Positions 28,015-37,398 of a stretch of DNA of 64,000 nt are shown here, in pieces. The stretch covers positions 4,154,001 through 4,218,000 of the forward strand of contig NZ_CP030840.1 in the NCBI RefSeq assembly GCF_003330725.1, written 5' to 3'. The notes under the pieces are model-generated. The model searched no databases. It had not been told where the DNA came from and saw only the letters and a list, made by a program, of their open reading frames with translations. Each line of letters starts with the position of its first letter. Positions within the stretch are counted from its first letter, which is position 1. Source of the DNA: Acidisarcina polymorpha. Its GTDB lineage: Bacteria > Acidobacteriota > Terriglobia > Terriglobales > Acidobacteriaceae. Both the position numbers and the translations under genes were made by a program.

Positions 28015-29060
28015 CTAGATGGAAGCCGCACCAGCCAAAGCTGCATCCTCGGCAGCATAGTCGAACTGCTCTTCCTGGAGAGAATTCGGCGGGTTCTGCT
28101 GTTCCCAACTGATGGTGCGCCGAATAGCCTCTTCGAGGCGGACCGGTTCCTCGAAGCCCAACTCAGTTCGAATGCGCTCGGAGCTGACAACAACATGTTG
28201 GGCGGAGTTGCCGGGTTGCAAAAGATGCGTGGGTGTCTTCTCTCTGGGCAGCAACACGAACTTGCCGGACAATTTGTCTGGCTGGATATTTGCTTCAGCC
28301 AGGCCACTTCCGAGACGGTCGGCTCGTCGCAAACGTTATAAACTCTGCGCGTGCCCTGTTCGGATGTCGCGACGACGGCAATCGCATGGGCTACATTTTC
28401 GACGTACCCTCGAGGCCCCCTCCATGCCGCCAGATCGTCGGCAAGAAGGATTGCCGGACGCTTGTCGGCGATCCGCTTCAGCAGCGGGAAGAATCGATGG
28501 AGCGGATCGCCCGGTCCGTAGACCATGGGCAGCCGCACCACACTTCCCGGCATCGCCCGGTCATTCAGGATTGCTTCTTCGACAGCGATCTTGTCGTACT
28601 CGTCGTCGAGCCAACTGAAGATGCTTTGCATCCTCTTCAACGTTGCAGCTGGGTAGAACTCGCGCACGGTGCGCAGCGGAGACTCTTCTGTGATCGGCAT
28701 CGGCTCCAGCGGCCCCGGTTCCGATCCGTGTACGAGGCCCCAGGGGCGGTAGACATCCATGCTGCTGATGGCCACAACCCGGCACGCGAGTTCGCGCCCA
28801 ACCTTCATCAATTGTTGGGCCGGTCGTCCGGAGCTGAGAATGAGGTCGATGATTACCTCCGGGGAAAACTCACGCAGTCTTCTCTCGTAGTCCGGCAATC
28901 GATTTCTGTCTCCGCGAATCTGGAAAACAGCAGAATCAACCGCATCCGCACCGGAGCGGTGGAAGACAGCGACCTGGTGACCAGCGCTAAGCAGTTCCCG
29001 GACAAGGTGGGAGCCGATGAAGCCATTGCCGCCAATGATCAAGACTCGCGTAGACAGCAC
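28015..29060 (-). pseudogene. NAD-dependent epimerase/dehydratase with an internal frameshift
   Basis: The N-terminal part (GTG at about 29060) has the Rossmann motif VLIIGGNGFIGSHLVRELL and runs to TVSEVAWLKQ. Just beyond, near 28270, the frame changes: a normal continuation KFVLLPREKTPTHLLQPGNS and RIRTELGFEEPVRLEEAIRR is found one frame over, ending at 28015. The sequence AATTGTCCGGC would restore the frame as Asn-Trp-Ser-Gly if one G were added. So this is either a one-base deletion disabling the gene or a sequencing error. Without repair, the protein would run on with a Ser/Arg-rich nonsense tail to 27975. Intact length would be about 349 residues. Confidence 0.82.
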
Positions 29061-29217
29061 CTGCCACGACGAAATCAGGAAACTACCATTTTGGATGGCA
29101 TTCCCGCACCTAAGAAGTCGCAATGGCCGCGACAGGCAAAGACGGCTTCGCTATGTGAACCCAGAACCCAAAACGTACAACTAAGGCGATTCCAAGCAGT
29201 GCGTCGCCGATGTACCT

Positions 29218-30141
29218 CTAAATGGCAGGTATTTTGTATCCCGCTTGTTTAAAGGTAAGCAACTCTATTTCCGCGTGCCAAGCAGGTGTATCCACATTTC
29301 TTCCGGTGAGCGGCCCCTTGAAGATCGCCTCACTATCAGGGGGAGTGCGAGCATCTCGTAGGGCACCCTCTATATACTTGGTGGGATCGATACCCGCATC
29401 AAGGAGAACTCTGAGGTCCGCAGGCCGGCTATGGCTCGCCGCCTGCCAAAGTAGCTCGCAGGCCTGAGTGCTTGGGTTGGGGCAATTCGGCATCGTGAGG
29501 CGATCATTGAGCGCTTCGAAGTCTAGCTCTCCTGTGTTTTGGAACAACTTGAAGATCTCAGGGAAATCTGCAGTACCCTCAAAGATAGGAAGCCCAAGCA
29601 CGAAGATGTTGCCGTTGCAGCGCGTATTGGGGTTGAAGCGATCCTTGCGGTTTGTGCCGCCTGACAAGTACTCCCGGATCGCAGGCAGATTACCATTGCG
29701 AACGGCATCGCAGAAGTCTGCCTGGTTCCACTTTAGACCCATTCCAGAGGTGACAGGATGTGCTGGCGCTGGCCCAAGCGGGTTGATGACGACGCTATCG
29801 GCTCCTTGAATCTGGTTGAGTTGATTGCCGCTCCCGGAGATTTGTCCAACTGAGTTGCCGCTGTTGGCTGAGGTGCTCCCGCTAGCGACGCTTGCCTCGT
29901 TGGTGACAATCGCATTCTTCCGTTTCTTGAGCCGATCTCCGGAGCCCCGAGGTGCTTCCGGCTTCTGGCCCGGGGGCGTCGCCCCGTCGGGCGTGGGAGA
30001 TGAAGAGCTTTCGCGGAAAAGATGATGCTTAAGGTATTCTTGACCGGCCCCTGAAAAGACCGTACCTAAGAGAGTGATGACTGCCACCAAGATAGATCCA
30101 AAAAAGGTCAGCCATCCAGCCCTACCGTTGTCGGAAGCCAT
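29218..30141 (-). CDS. single-pass membrane protein with ankyrin-like C-terminal region
   Basis: 307 residues. A membrane helix (FFGSILVAVITLLGTVFSG) lies near residue 15, then a basic, Pro/Ser-rich linker and a Ser/Gly/Asn stretch (SANSGNSVGQISGSGNQLNQ), which looks beta-helical or disordered. The C-terminal half has helix-turn-helix units reminiscent of ankyrin repeats (FCDAVRNGNLPAIREYLSGG, then LLWQAASHSRPADLRVLLDAG). Both halves have odd features, such as clustered Cys residues (NTRCNGN, PNCPNPSTQACE). Start has GGTGGGG upstream. I do not recognise a family; no neighbours indicate its role. Confidence 0.72.
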   Translation of the reverse strand: MASDNGRAGWLTFFGSILVAVITLLGTVFSGAGQEYLKHHLFRESSSSPTPDGATPPGQKPEAPRGSGDRLKKRKNAIVTNEASVASGSTSANSGNSVGQISGSGNQLNQIQGADSVVINPLGPAPAHPVTSGMGLKWNQADFCDAVRNGNLPAIREYLSGGTNRKDRFNPNTRCNGNIFVLGLPIFEGTADFPEIFKLFQNTGELDFEALNDRLTMPNCPNPSTQACELLWQAASHSRPADLRVLLDAGIDPTKYIEGALRDARTPPDSEAIFKGPLTGRNVDTPAWHAEIELLTFKQAGYKIPAI

Positions 30142-30526
30142 AATACCCCACCGGGATTCAGGTCCTTCGGAATTTGCCGCGCCTATAAGGATCCTGAATG
30201 CCCGCTACGGAATGCGCTCGCGAATCCGAATGAATCGTAAAGGAGAGATGTCGAAATTTCAAATTTAGAAAAGGTCGTCGTTGCCGATAGTCAGCGTGAC
30301 ATACCGATGAAAGACCAGCCACCAGATAGCGGCTTGCAATTCGTATAAAGTTAGAGCGCCTGCACCTCGCAACCACTAGCGTCGACTCTCCGCGCACCAT
30401 AGTGCTCGCAAACAACCGCGACCACTGTCAGTCAGGGACATGAATGAAGAACCGTCCGCTGAGAAAAACCGCTTAGTGAAGACACTCGACGGCTTCCGCG
30501 ATGGAGATCGTTCCCATGGGAACGCG
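30142..30526. other. intergenic region between ankyrin-like gene and mqnC
   Basis: 385 bases. I see only a short AAATTT-C-AAATTT near-palindrome at 30254-30266 and a possible promoter for the ankyrin-like gene. No RNA or small protein is recognisable. Confidence 0.4.
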
Positions 30527-31573
30527 TCAATTCAAGAACATCGTTCGATACAGAGTGTCCCGCTGTACCGGTTTAAACCCAGCATCGCGAATCACCCGGC
30601 GCAGTTCCTCTTCCGTCGTGCAGTTCGAAGTCCCCGCAGCCTTGACGACGTTCTCTTCGAGCATCACAGAACCCACATCATTGCCTCCGAAGCGGAGGCC
30701 CATCTGCAGCACCTTCAGCCCCTGGGTGACCCAGCTGGACTGGACGTTCTCGATGTTGTCTAAATACAAACGGGAGATGGCGAGCACCTTGAGGTATTCG
30801 ACCGAAGTCGCCTCTTCCCAGCCGCGGCCGCCGAGCGCGGTGTTGCCGGGCTGAAAGCTCCACGGAATGAAGGCGGTGAAGCCCCCGGTCTCTTCCTGCA
30901 GGCGGCGAACCTGTTCGAAGTGGTTGACGCGATGTTCGAAGCTCTCACCAACGCCGAACATCATGGTTGCCGTCGTCCTCATGCCCAGCTGGTGGGCGGT
31001 CCGGTGGACGAGCAGCCAGTCCTCCGTGCCGCACTTGAGACGAGCAATCCGGTGGCGGACTTCATCATCGAGGATCTCGGCGCCGCCGCCGGGGATGGAG
31101 TCGAGACCGGCATCGCGAAGCCGCATAATGGTGTCTCGAACCGACAGGTCGCTGTATTCGGCGATCGCAAGAATCTCTGAGGCCGAGAAGCAGTGCAGCC
31201 AGATCTGCGGGAAGCGCTGCTTGATGCCTTTCAGCAGGCGCTCGAACCATTCGATTTTCAGGTCGGGATGAAGGCCGCCCTGCATCAGAACGCCGGTGCC
31301 GCCTAGCTCAACAGTCTCGCGGACTTTTTCATAAATGGTCTCGAAGTCGAGGATGTAGCCCTCAGCCGACATCTTGCCCTTCAGCGGGCGATAGAAGGCG
31401 CAAAAAGTGCAATATTCGGTGCAGAAGTTGGTGTAGTTGATATTCCGATCGATGATGTACGAGACCACGCCCTCCGGGTGGAGCCGGCGACGAACGGCGT
31501 CAGCCTCCATGCCGAGGCCGATGAGATCGTCGGAGTGGAAGTAGTCGAGGGCTTGTTCGCGGGTAATCGGCAT
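30527..31573 (-). CDS. mqnC: cyclic dehypoxanthinyl futalosine synthase (MqnC)
   Basis: Radical-SAM enzyme of the futalosine route to menaquinone, closing the carbocycle of dehypoxanthine futalosine. 348 residues. The cluster motif is CTEYCTFCAFYRP (CxxxCxxC), followed by GGTGVLMQGGLHPDLKIEW and SIPGGGAEILDD, which are typical of MqnC rather than the aminofutalosine synthase MqnE. No other mqn gene is in the window. Its presence says the organism uses the alternative menaquinone pathway, not the Men pathway. It follows a GNAT gene on the same strand. Confidence 0.92.
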   Translation of the reverse strand: MPITREQALDYFHSDDLIGLGMEADAVRRRLHPEGVVSYIIDRNINYTNFCTEYCTFCAFYRPLKGKMSAEGYILDFETIYEKVRETVELGGTGVLMQGGLHPDLKIEWFERLLKGIKQRFPQIWLHCFSASEILAIAEYSDLSVRDTIMRLRDAGLDSIPGGGAEILDDEVRHRIARLKCGTEDWLLVHRTAHQLGMRTTATMMFGVGESFEHRVNHFEQVRRLQEETGGFTAFIPWSFQPGNTALGGRGWEEATSVEYLKVLAISRLYLDNIENVQSSWVTQGLKVLQMGLRFGGNDVGSVMLEENVVKAAGTSNCTTEEELRRVIRDAGFKPVQRDTLYRTMFLN

Positions 31574-31694
31574 ATCTTCATTCTAATGCCCGCCAGGTAT
31601 GCAGGCCAGCAGGGTTTGGGCCGGGTGAAAGTAGGGCGGTGGAAGCGCTTAGGTCAAGCTTGCTATGCAGCCGTTGCTTCAGATGGTCCTTCAA

Positions 31695-32162
31695 TCATTT
31701 GAGGATCCGGTCGTAATGCCAGAAGCGCTCGTCGCGGATGTAGCCCATACGCTTGTATAAGGACTGGGCGCGGTGGTTATCGTTGGCCGTGGCGAGGATG
31801 AGACGCTCGGCGCCGGTCTCGCGCGCAAAGGATTCCGCGTAGCTCATCAGTGCCGTGGCCACTCCGCTGCCCCGCGCCGCCGGATCGACGAACAGGTCCT
31901 CGAGCACCCACATTGGACGCATGGCGACCGTGCTCATCGAGGGCATGAGATGGACGAAGCCCAGCATCGCAGTCTCTTCTGCTCGGCGCGCAACGAAAAA
32001 TCGGGTGTTGCCTTGGCTGATCAACCCGTCGACAAAGTCCTTCGAAATATCCGGTGAAGACTGCGCCTCATAAAAGACTCGATAGGCGTCGAAGAGCCGT
32101 CCAAGTTCAGGGACGTCAGCCGCCACGGCTAACGCGATCCAGAGTTTCTTGTTGTCAATCAT
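31695..32162 (-). CDS. GNAT family N-acetyltransferase
   Basis: Acetyl-CoA dependent transferase, 155 residues. The acetyl-CoA site is VDPAARGSGVATALMSYAES (R/Q-x-x-G-x-G/A pattern), preceded by FVHLMPSMSTVAMRPMWVLEDLF and followed by LILATANDNHRAQSLYKRMGY, a textbook GNAT end. Substrate unknown. ATG at 32162 has GGTGAG eight bases upstream. Possibly transcribed with mqnC across a 122-base gap. Confidence 0.88.
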   Translation of the reverse strand: MIDNKKLWIALAVAADVPELGRLFDAYRVFYEAQSSPDISKDFVDGLISQGNTRFFVARRAEETAMLGFVHLMPSMSTVAMRPMWVLEDLFVDPAARGSGVATALMSYAESFARETGAERLILATANDNHRAQSLYKRMGYIRDERFWHYDRILK

Positions 32163-32497
32163 CTAGCTCACCGTCATCTCGTTCATCAATCTTCGTGCCG
32201 GCACAAGCCCGCGGATCAGTAACAATCATGCGGCAAATTCAAAATCCTTATCGCCAGGCCACGTCTTCTACCCGGGGTCAGAGCACATGACTTACTGCCG
32301 CCGGACTTGCTCGATGCAACCTCTAACTTTACCTTGACATGAAATCCCACTTTCACTACTGTGAACTGAATCATAACCAGCACGCAGGTCTACCGGCACA
32401 AAATGCTCTTTACCGGTTCCGCCCTTTCCACTCTGGAAAGTGACAGCATGGTGTTTTTTCTCTAAGTGACTCTTCATCTTGATGGAGGCTGCAAGGC
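32163..32497. other. intergenic region before the TonB-dependent receptor
   Basis: 335 bases. It contains a promoter-like TTGACA at 32334 and a hairpin CTTTCC/GGAAAG at 32424-32440 in the presumed leader, then GGAGG before the receptor start. The rest is without recognisable features. Confidence 0.5.
32334..32362 (+). promoter_or_regulatory. candidate promoter for the TonB-dependent receptor
   Basis: TTGACA (32334-32339), a 17-base spacer, then TACTGT (32357-32362). The -35 is perfect and the -10 matches at three of six positions. It implies a leader of about 130 bases. Confidence 0.4.
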
Positions 32498-35400
32498 ATG
32501 CAATTTTCCCCACATTCCTCAGGCGGTTGTCGCAGGCGTGTCTCTTTCCGCGACCCTGTACCCGGTCTTGTCCTCCTCTTCCTCGCCGTAGCCTCCCTAC
32601 AATCCTTCTCGCAGACGACCGGGGGTCGCGTGCTCGGCCGTGTTCTTGATCCCACCGGAGCAGTGGTACCAGGAGCGACTCTTACCCTTACCAATGACGC
32701 TTCCGGAACGACGATCTCGGCGGTGTCCTCCAAGGTGGGCGACTACATCTTCCCGTCGGTCGCTGTCGGCGCCTATCATCTCCAGGCGCAGGGACAAGGT
32801 TTTGAGGACTTTGTTGCAAATGGCATTCAGGTCAACCTCAATGCAACCGTTAGTTATGACGTGAAGCTGCAAGTCGGAGCGAATACTCAAGCAGTTGAGG
32901 TGACAGCGGAAGCGCCGCTGGTCGACACCACCACCACCCAGCTCGGTGCCGTGATCAATGAGCGCGCCGTGCAGAACCTGCCACTGAACTCGCGCGATAC
33001 TTACCAACTGCTGCAGCTGCAGCCCGGCGTCCAGGGTGTCGGCGGCTCCGACCTGTTCTACGGCAGCGATAAGGCTGGCGCGGTCTCGGTCAATGGCGGC
33101 CGCGGCCGGTCGAATAACTTCAGCGTGAATGGCGGTGACGGCAACGATTTATTCGTCAACTCGCCTGGCATCGAGCCTTCCCCGGATGCAGTCGAGGAAT
33201 TCCGGGTCATCACCAACACCTTCGATGCAGAGTACGGACGCAACTCTGGCGCCGTCATCAACGTGGTCACTAAGTCGGGAACCAACAAGTTCCATGGCAG
33301 CATCTATGACTACGTTCGTAACAAGGCTTTCGACGCCAAAGGCTATTTCAACCTGACCACGCCCGACGATACGCAGAATCAGTATGGAGCCACCGTCGGC
33401 GGCCCGATCAAGAAGGACAAGACCTTCTTCTTTCTTTCCTACAGCGGAAAACAATTAGTGCAGGGAATCGCGGGAGACAAAACGCGTGTGCCGACAGCGG
33501 CTGAACGTACCGGGCAATTTGGCGCCCTCGCCGGCACTTTGTCCGACTTGACGGTGGCCAACATCCTGCAGAACCGGCCTGGCTGCGCTGCCGCGATCGC
33601 CGGCGCCGGAGGTCTTGCGCCGACGCCAGGAACTGCCTGGGCAAGCATCTTTCCCACCTCAATTCCGACTGCCTGTTTCGATCCCGTCGCGGCCAACCTG
33701 CTGGCTAACAACGTGCCGCTTCCTAATGTGGGCGGCTATTACTTTCAAGCGTCCCCAAACCAGCACAGCCGCGAAAACCAGGGCACCGTTCGTTTCGACC
33801 ATACCTTCAACGAACACAACTCTTTCACCGGCTATTACTATGTCGATGACGCCTTCGACGAAAACCCCTTCACCCGCTTCCAGGCGGTGACCCCAAACTT
33901 GCTTCCCGGCTTCGGCAGCAACAACGCCAGCCGCAATCAGCAGATCAATCTCGCCGATACCTGGACACTCAGCGCGACCACCCAGAACGAAGCCCGTATC
34001 ACTTATTATCGGGAGGGCCAACTTACCTTCCTTGCCTTCCAACGGAACGGGCTGGTGACCGATTCCTGTACCGGTGTAGCGGCCAACTTTTGCTTCAACG
34101 GCAATACCGATACTCCGCTGATCGACGACAACGGGAACCCGATCGCGAACAACACAAAATTGGGCATTACTCCCGGTCTCCCCGCAAGCCGGCAAGGGGT
34201 GCCGAACATCAACATCAGCGGCGGCTTCACCATCGGCAACGACTACGAAGGATCGCTGCCACAGGTGGGAAATACTTACTCGTTGACCGATAACTTTTCG
34301 AAGGTCATCGGTCAGCACAGCTTGAAGTTCGGAGGCGATTTCCGCATCCAGCACTTCGATCAGACGCTCTATTACAACGTCAACGGATACTACTCCTACA
34401 GCGGAGGCGGCCCGAATGATCTCGCAGCCACCGACGCGACCGGGGCCGGCACTCTCTTCCCCAACTACCTGCTCGGGCTCCCTGACCAGTATTCGCAAGG
34501 ATCGCCGCAGACGGAGAATATCCGCGCCAACGCACTCTATCTCTTCGCCCAGGACAGCTATAAGGTCAGGCCGAATGTGACGCTCAACTACGGTCTGCGC
34601 TGGGAGCTGAACGAACCGCTGGCTGATGCCTCGCAAAGGGTGCAGACATTTCGTCCCGGCCAAGCCACCCAAATATTTCCTTGCCAGCTCAACGCCGCGA
34701 ATACAGCGGCGATCGGGAACGGAAGTTCCGATTGCGGCCCGGGAAGCGCCAACGAAGCTTACTTTCCCCTTGGGCTAGTGATTCCTGGGGACAAGGGCGT
34801 TCCCAAGGGCCTGACGGCGACTTATTACAAGGCCTTCGCACCACGCATCGGTCTTGCATGGAGCCCACAGCGCTTCAATAACAAGCTTGTGATTCGGGGG
34901 GGATTTGGGCTGTTCTATAACCCGTTAGAGCAGTTGGTGCTGGAGCAGTTCCAAGGAGAGCCTCCTTTCGGTGGCAGCAGCTCCATCTCCGAAGGTCTCT
35001 TCCAAACGCCGTTCGTGAGCCAGGGTGGCGTCGTCTCGCCGAATGCTTTCAATGGATTTTTGAATCCGGCTCGAGGCTCGGCGGTCGATTGGTCGGTCTT
35101 TCGCCCGATCATCCTCTACGGCGAGCTTCAGCCTAACTTGAGGACGCAATATACCGAGCAATACAACTTGCAAGTCCAGCATCAATTTGCCAATAACATG
35201 GTCTTCACCCTGGGCTATGTTGGATCGCAAGGACACCGGCTGCTCGCAACTTACGATCTGAACCATGGGAATACACAGACTTGCCTCGATCTGATTGCGA
35301 CCTCTGCTTACAACGGGGACCCGAGCTACAATTGTGGCCCGTATTCAGAAGATAGCGCCTATGTGATTCCAGCGGGCGAGACCATTGCACCCCAGGGACT

Positions 35401-36280
35401 GCACCTTCCTTATGGTTCAACGCCCTTCATTCAGGGTGGGACGGCTCTTACGGGACCCATCAATCTGGTTGGACTGCGGCAATATTCCTCCCCGTATTGC
35501 GATCCGGTGAGTGGCACGAACTGCCCAGCCGACGGCGTCCCGGTGTTTTCGAGCATCTTCGCGCAGGATGTCGTCGCCAACTCCAACTACAACTCTCTGC
35601 AGGCTTCGATAGAAAAGCGCTTCTCGAATGGCGTTCAATTCCTGGGCGCGTATACCTGGAGCAAGTCGATCGACAACGCGTCGAGCTTTGAGCAGAGCCT
35701 TGATCCCACTGATTTCAGCCGGAGCCGCGCCTTGTCGCTCTACGGCGCGACCAATCGCTTTGTCTTCAGCGGCGTCTGGGACTTGCCCTTCCGTAAATAC
35801 AGCGGAGCCCTTGGAGTGGTCGCCGACGGATGGACCCTCTCGGCGATCATCGCCTTCCAGGACGGCTTCCCCATCCGGATGCAGTCGAATCTCGATCAAG
35901 AACTTCAGGGAAGCGGCGACTTTGAGAATCCTGGGAAGCCGGACATCGTGGCCCCCTTCACTCATCAGGACCCCAGGAAGAACAACGGATATTACTTCAA
36001 CCCGAACATCTTCGCGGTGCCTGCGCTGGGCAGTCTCGGCTCCGCCTCCCGCAGCCAATGCTGTGGCCCGGGCATCGATAACACCGATCTTGCGCTCCAG
36101 AAAGTGACGCAGATTGGCGAGAACAAGAGCCTGGAGTTTACCTTTCAAACCTTCAACGTTTTCAATCACACCCAATTTTTAAATCCGGACGGGCAGATTG
36201 GCGATGGCGGACTCTTTGGGCAGGTCACGCGGGCACGGGATCCACGCAAAATGCAGTTGGCTCTTCGTTTCAGAATGTAG
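32498..36280 (+). CDS. TonB-dependent receptor with carboxypeptidase-regulatory-like domain (Oar-like)
   Basis: Outer-membrane active transporter of 1260 residues. A signal peptide (PGLVLLFLAVASLQSFSQT, near residue 30) leads into a carboxypeptidase-regulatory-like beta-sandwich (GRVLDPTGAVVPGATLTLTN, then SVAVGAYHLQAQGQGF). The plug follows with VEVTAEAPLVDTTTTQ and NLPLNSRDTYQLLQLQPGV, then a 22-strand-size barrel ending in MQLALRFRM. This layout is very typical of Acidobacteriota receptors for large glycans or peptides. Substrate not readable. Ribosome-binding site GGAGG about 10 bases before the start. Convergent with the lipoprotein gene downstream. Confidence 0.95.
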   Translation: MQFSPHSSGGCRRRVSFRDPVPGLVLLFLAVASLQSFSQTTGGRVLGRVLDPTGAVVPGATLTLTNDASGTTISAVSSKVGDYIFPSVAVGAYHLQAQGQGFEDFVANGIQVNLNATVSYDVKLQVGANTQAVEVTAEAPLVDTTTTQLGAVINERAVQNLPLNSRDTYQLLQLQPGVQGVGGSDLFYGSDKAGAVSVNGGRGRSNNFSVNGGDGNDLFVNSPGIEPSPDAVEEFRVITNTFDAEYGRNSGAVINVVTKSGTNKFHGSIYDYVRNKAFDAKGYFNLTTPDDTQNQYGATVGGPIKKDKTFFFLSYSGKQLVQGIAGDKTRVPTAAERTGQFGALAGTLSDLTVANILQNRPGCAAAIAGAGGLAPTPGTAWASIFPTSIPTACFDPVAANLLANNVPLPNVGGYYFQASPNQHSRENQGTVRFDHTFNEHNSFTGYYYVDDAFDENPFTRFQAVTPNLLPGFGSNNASRNQQINLADTWTLSATTQNEARITYYREGQLTFLAFQRNGLVTDSCTGVAANFCFNGNTDTPLIDDNGNPIANNTKLGITPGLPASRQGVPNINISGGFTIGNDYEGSLPQVGNTYSLTDNFSKVIGQHSLKFGGDFRIQHFDQTLYYNVNGYYSYSGGGPNDLAATDATGAGTLFPNYLLGLPDQYSQGSPQTENIRANALYLFAQDSYKVRPNVTLNYGLRWELNEPLADASQRVQTFRPGQATQIFPCQLNAANTAAIGNGSSDCGPGSANEAYFPLGLVIPGDKGVPKGLTATYYKAFAPRIGLAWSPQRFNNKLVIRGGFGLFYNPLEQLVLEQFQGEPPFGGSSSISEGLFQTPFVSQGGVVSPNAFNGFLNPARGSAVDWSVFRPIILYGELQPNLRTQYTEQYNLQVQHQFANNMVFTLGYVGSQGHRLLATYDLNHGNTQTCLDLIATSAYNGDPSYNCGPYSEDSAYVIPAGETIAPQGLHLPYGSTPFIQGGTALTGPINLVGLRQYSSPYCDPVSGTNCPADGVPVFSSIFAQDVVANSNYNSLQASIEKRFSNGVQFLGAYTWSKSIDNASSFEQSLDPTDFSRSRALSLYGATNRFVFSGVWDLPFRKYSGALGVVADGWTLSAIIAFQDGFPIRMQSNLDQELQGSGDFENPGKPDIVAPFTHQDPRKNNGYYFNPNIFAVPALGSLGSASRSQCCGPGIDNTDLALQKVTQIGENKSLEFTFQTFNVFNHTQFLNPDGQIGDGGLFGQVTRARDPRKMQLALRFRM

Positions 36281-36322
36281 AGGTTATCGATTTTCGCAGG
36301 GAAGGCATCCCCGCAACACTGC

Positions 36323-37285
36323 CTATTGCAGTTGTTGGATCTTGACCCCTTCGGGGATCTCTAGCTCGAACTGGCTATCAGGTAAGGGCTGGTTGAGGAT
36401 TAGCTTTTGCACGGTCAGCATGATCTGGTACTCCTCGAGCGGCCGCTTGATGGTGACCGTGCCTGGAAACTTCACGGCGCCAAAAGTCTGTAGCGGTCCG
36501 TAGAGGGTTTGGGTCTCAATGTTCCCGTTCTCGTCGTAGGTGTCCTGTTCGATCGGCTGCAGGTTCTCGCGATTGAAACGGATCACTCGTTTTGGGATCA
36601 ACTCGTGGCTTGGTGCCGCGCCTTTGCCTGCTCCCTTTGGTTGCACAATCGATAGCAGGTAATCGCGCTCTTCGGTCCACCTCTTGGTCTTCGGATCTTG
36701 GCTGACATTGTTGTCGGTCGTCAGGATGAAGTCGTCCTCCGGCCCTATGCCGGGAATCAGCATGGAATTGAAAAATAAGGCCGGTCTCAAGTTGAGCAGC
36801 GGATTCGACTCCTTCGTAGTGACCGAGTTTTTGCCTTCTATGGCCTTGTTCTGGGGTGGGATCAGGAGTTTGAAGGTGTCTCCGTTGCTGGCCAAGTTGA
36901 AAGCCTGGGTACGCAATACAGGCAGAAGACCAAGCACTCGCAACATCTGCGGCTTGCGCATGAGCACATAAGCGCGCAACGAGGTGTAGTTGGTGATCGC
37001 ACCCTTGTGGGTCCCGCCCACGGACGCCTGAAGATCGACGGTGGCGCTCAGGGATTGCACGGCGTCGTAGGCCTTACTGACGCCGGCGGCCAGTTGCGAG
37101 GCATCGGCGGTCAGCACCACGGACGGGGCCTTGACGGCTTGGAGCTTGCGCGTATGCGAAAGACAGCCATTCAGCCCGATCAGGCATGGCAGTACAAATA
37201 GTCCTGCCCATCGCTCCAGGCGTATTCGCAGCCTTCTCCGCGCTCGCTCGGAATCCGGGAGAAGTAGTCTCTCTTGCTCAGCCAT
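36323..37285 (-). CDS. LolA-like/DUF4292-like lipoprotein
   Basis: Lipid-anchored protein of 320 residues. Basic N-terminus, hydrophobic helix (WAGLFVLPCLIGLNGC) with lipobox LNGC, then a LolA-type beta-sheet that could hold lipid (SLSATVDLQASVGG, YTSLRAYVLMRKPQMLRVLGLLP, LYGPLQTFGAVKFPGTVTIK). This resembles the DUF4292/LolA-LolB fold, used for lipoprotein or lipid transfer across the periplasm. I chose the ATG at 37285, which fits a normal lipoprotein signal; a GTG at 37402 overlapping the mltG stop (GTGA) would add 39 residues and hints at coupling to mltG. Confidence 0.78.
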   Translation of the reverse strand: MAEQERLLLPDSERARRRLRIRLERWAGLFVLPCLIGLNGCLSHTRKLQAVKAPSVVLTADASQLAAGVSKAYDAVQSLSATVDLQASVGGTHKGAITNYTSLRAYVLMRKPQMLRVLGLLPVLRTQAFNLASNGDTFKLLIPPQNKAIEGKNSVTTKESNPLLNLRPALFFNSMLIPGIGPEDDFILTTDNNVSQDPKTKRWTEERDYLLSIVQPKGAGKGAAPSHELIPKRVIRFNRENLQPIEQDTYDENGNIETQTLYGPLQTFGAVKFPGTVTIKRPLEEYQIMLTVQKLILNQPLPDSQFELEIPEGVKIQQLQ

Positions 37286-37398
37286 TCCACCATTGCCTTC
37301 ATCCCGACCCGGCATGGAAAGTATAGCCGCTCTCCGCCCCGGCTCTTCCAGAGGAACGCTCCTGCGACCCTTTTGGCACGAACGATTGAAGAAGTCCT

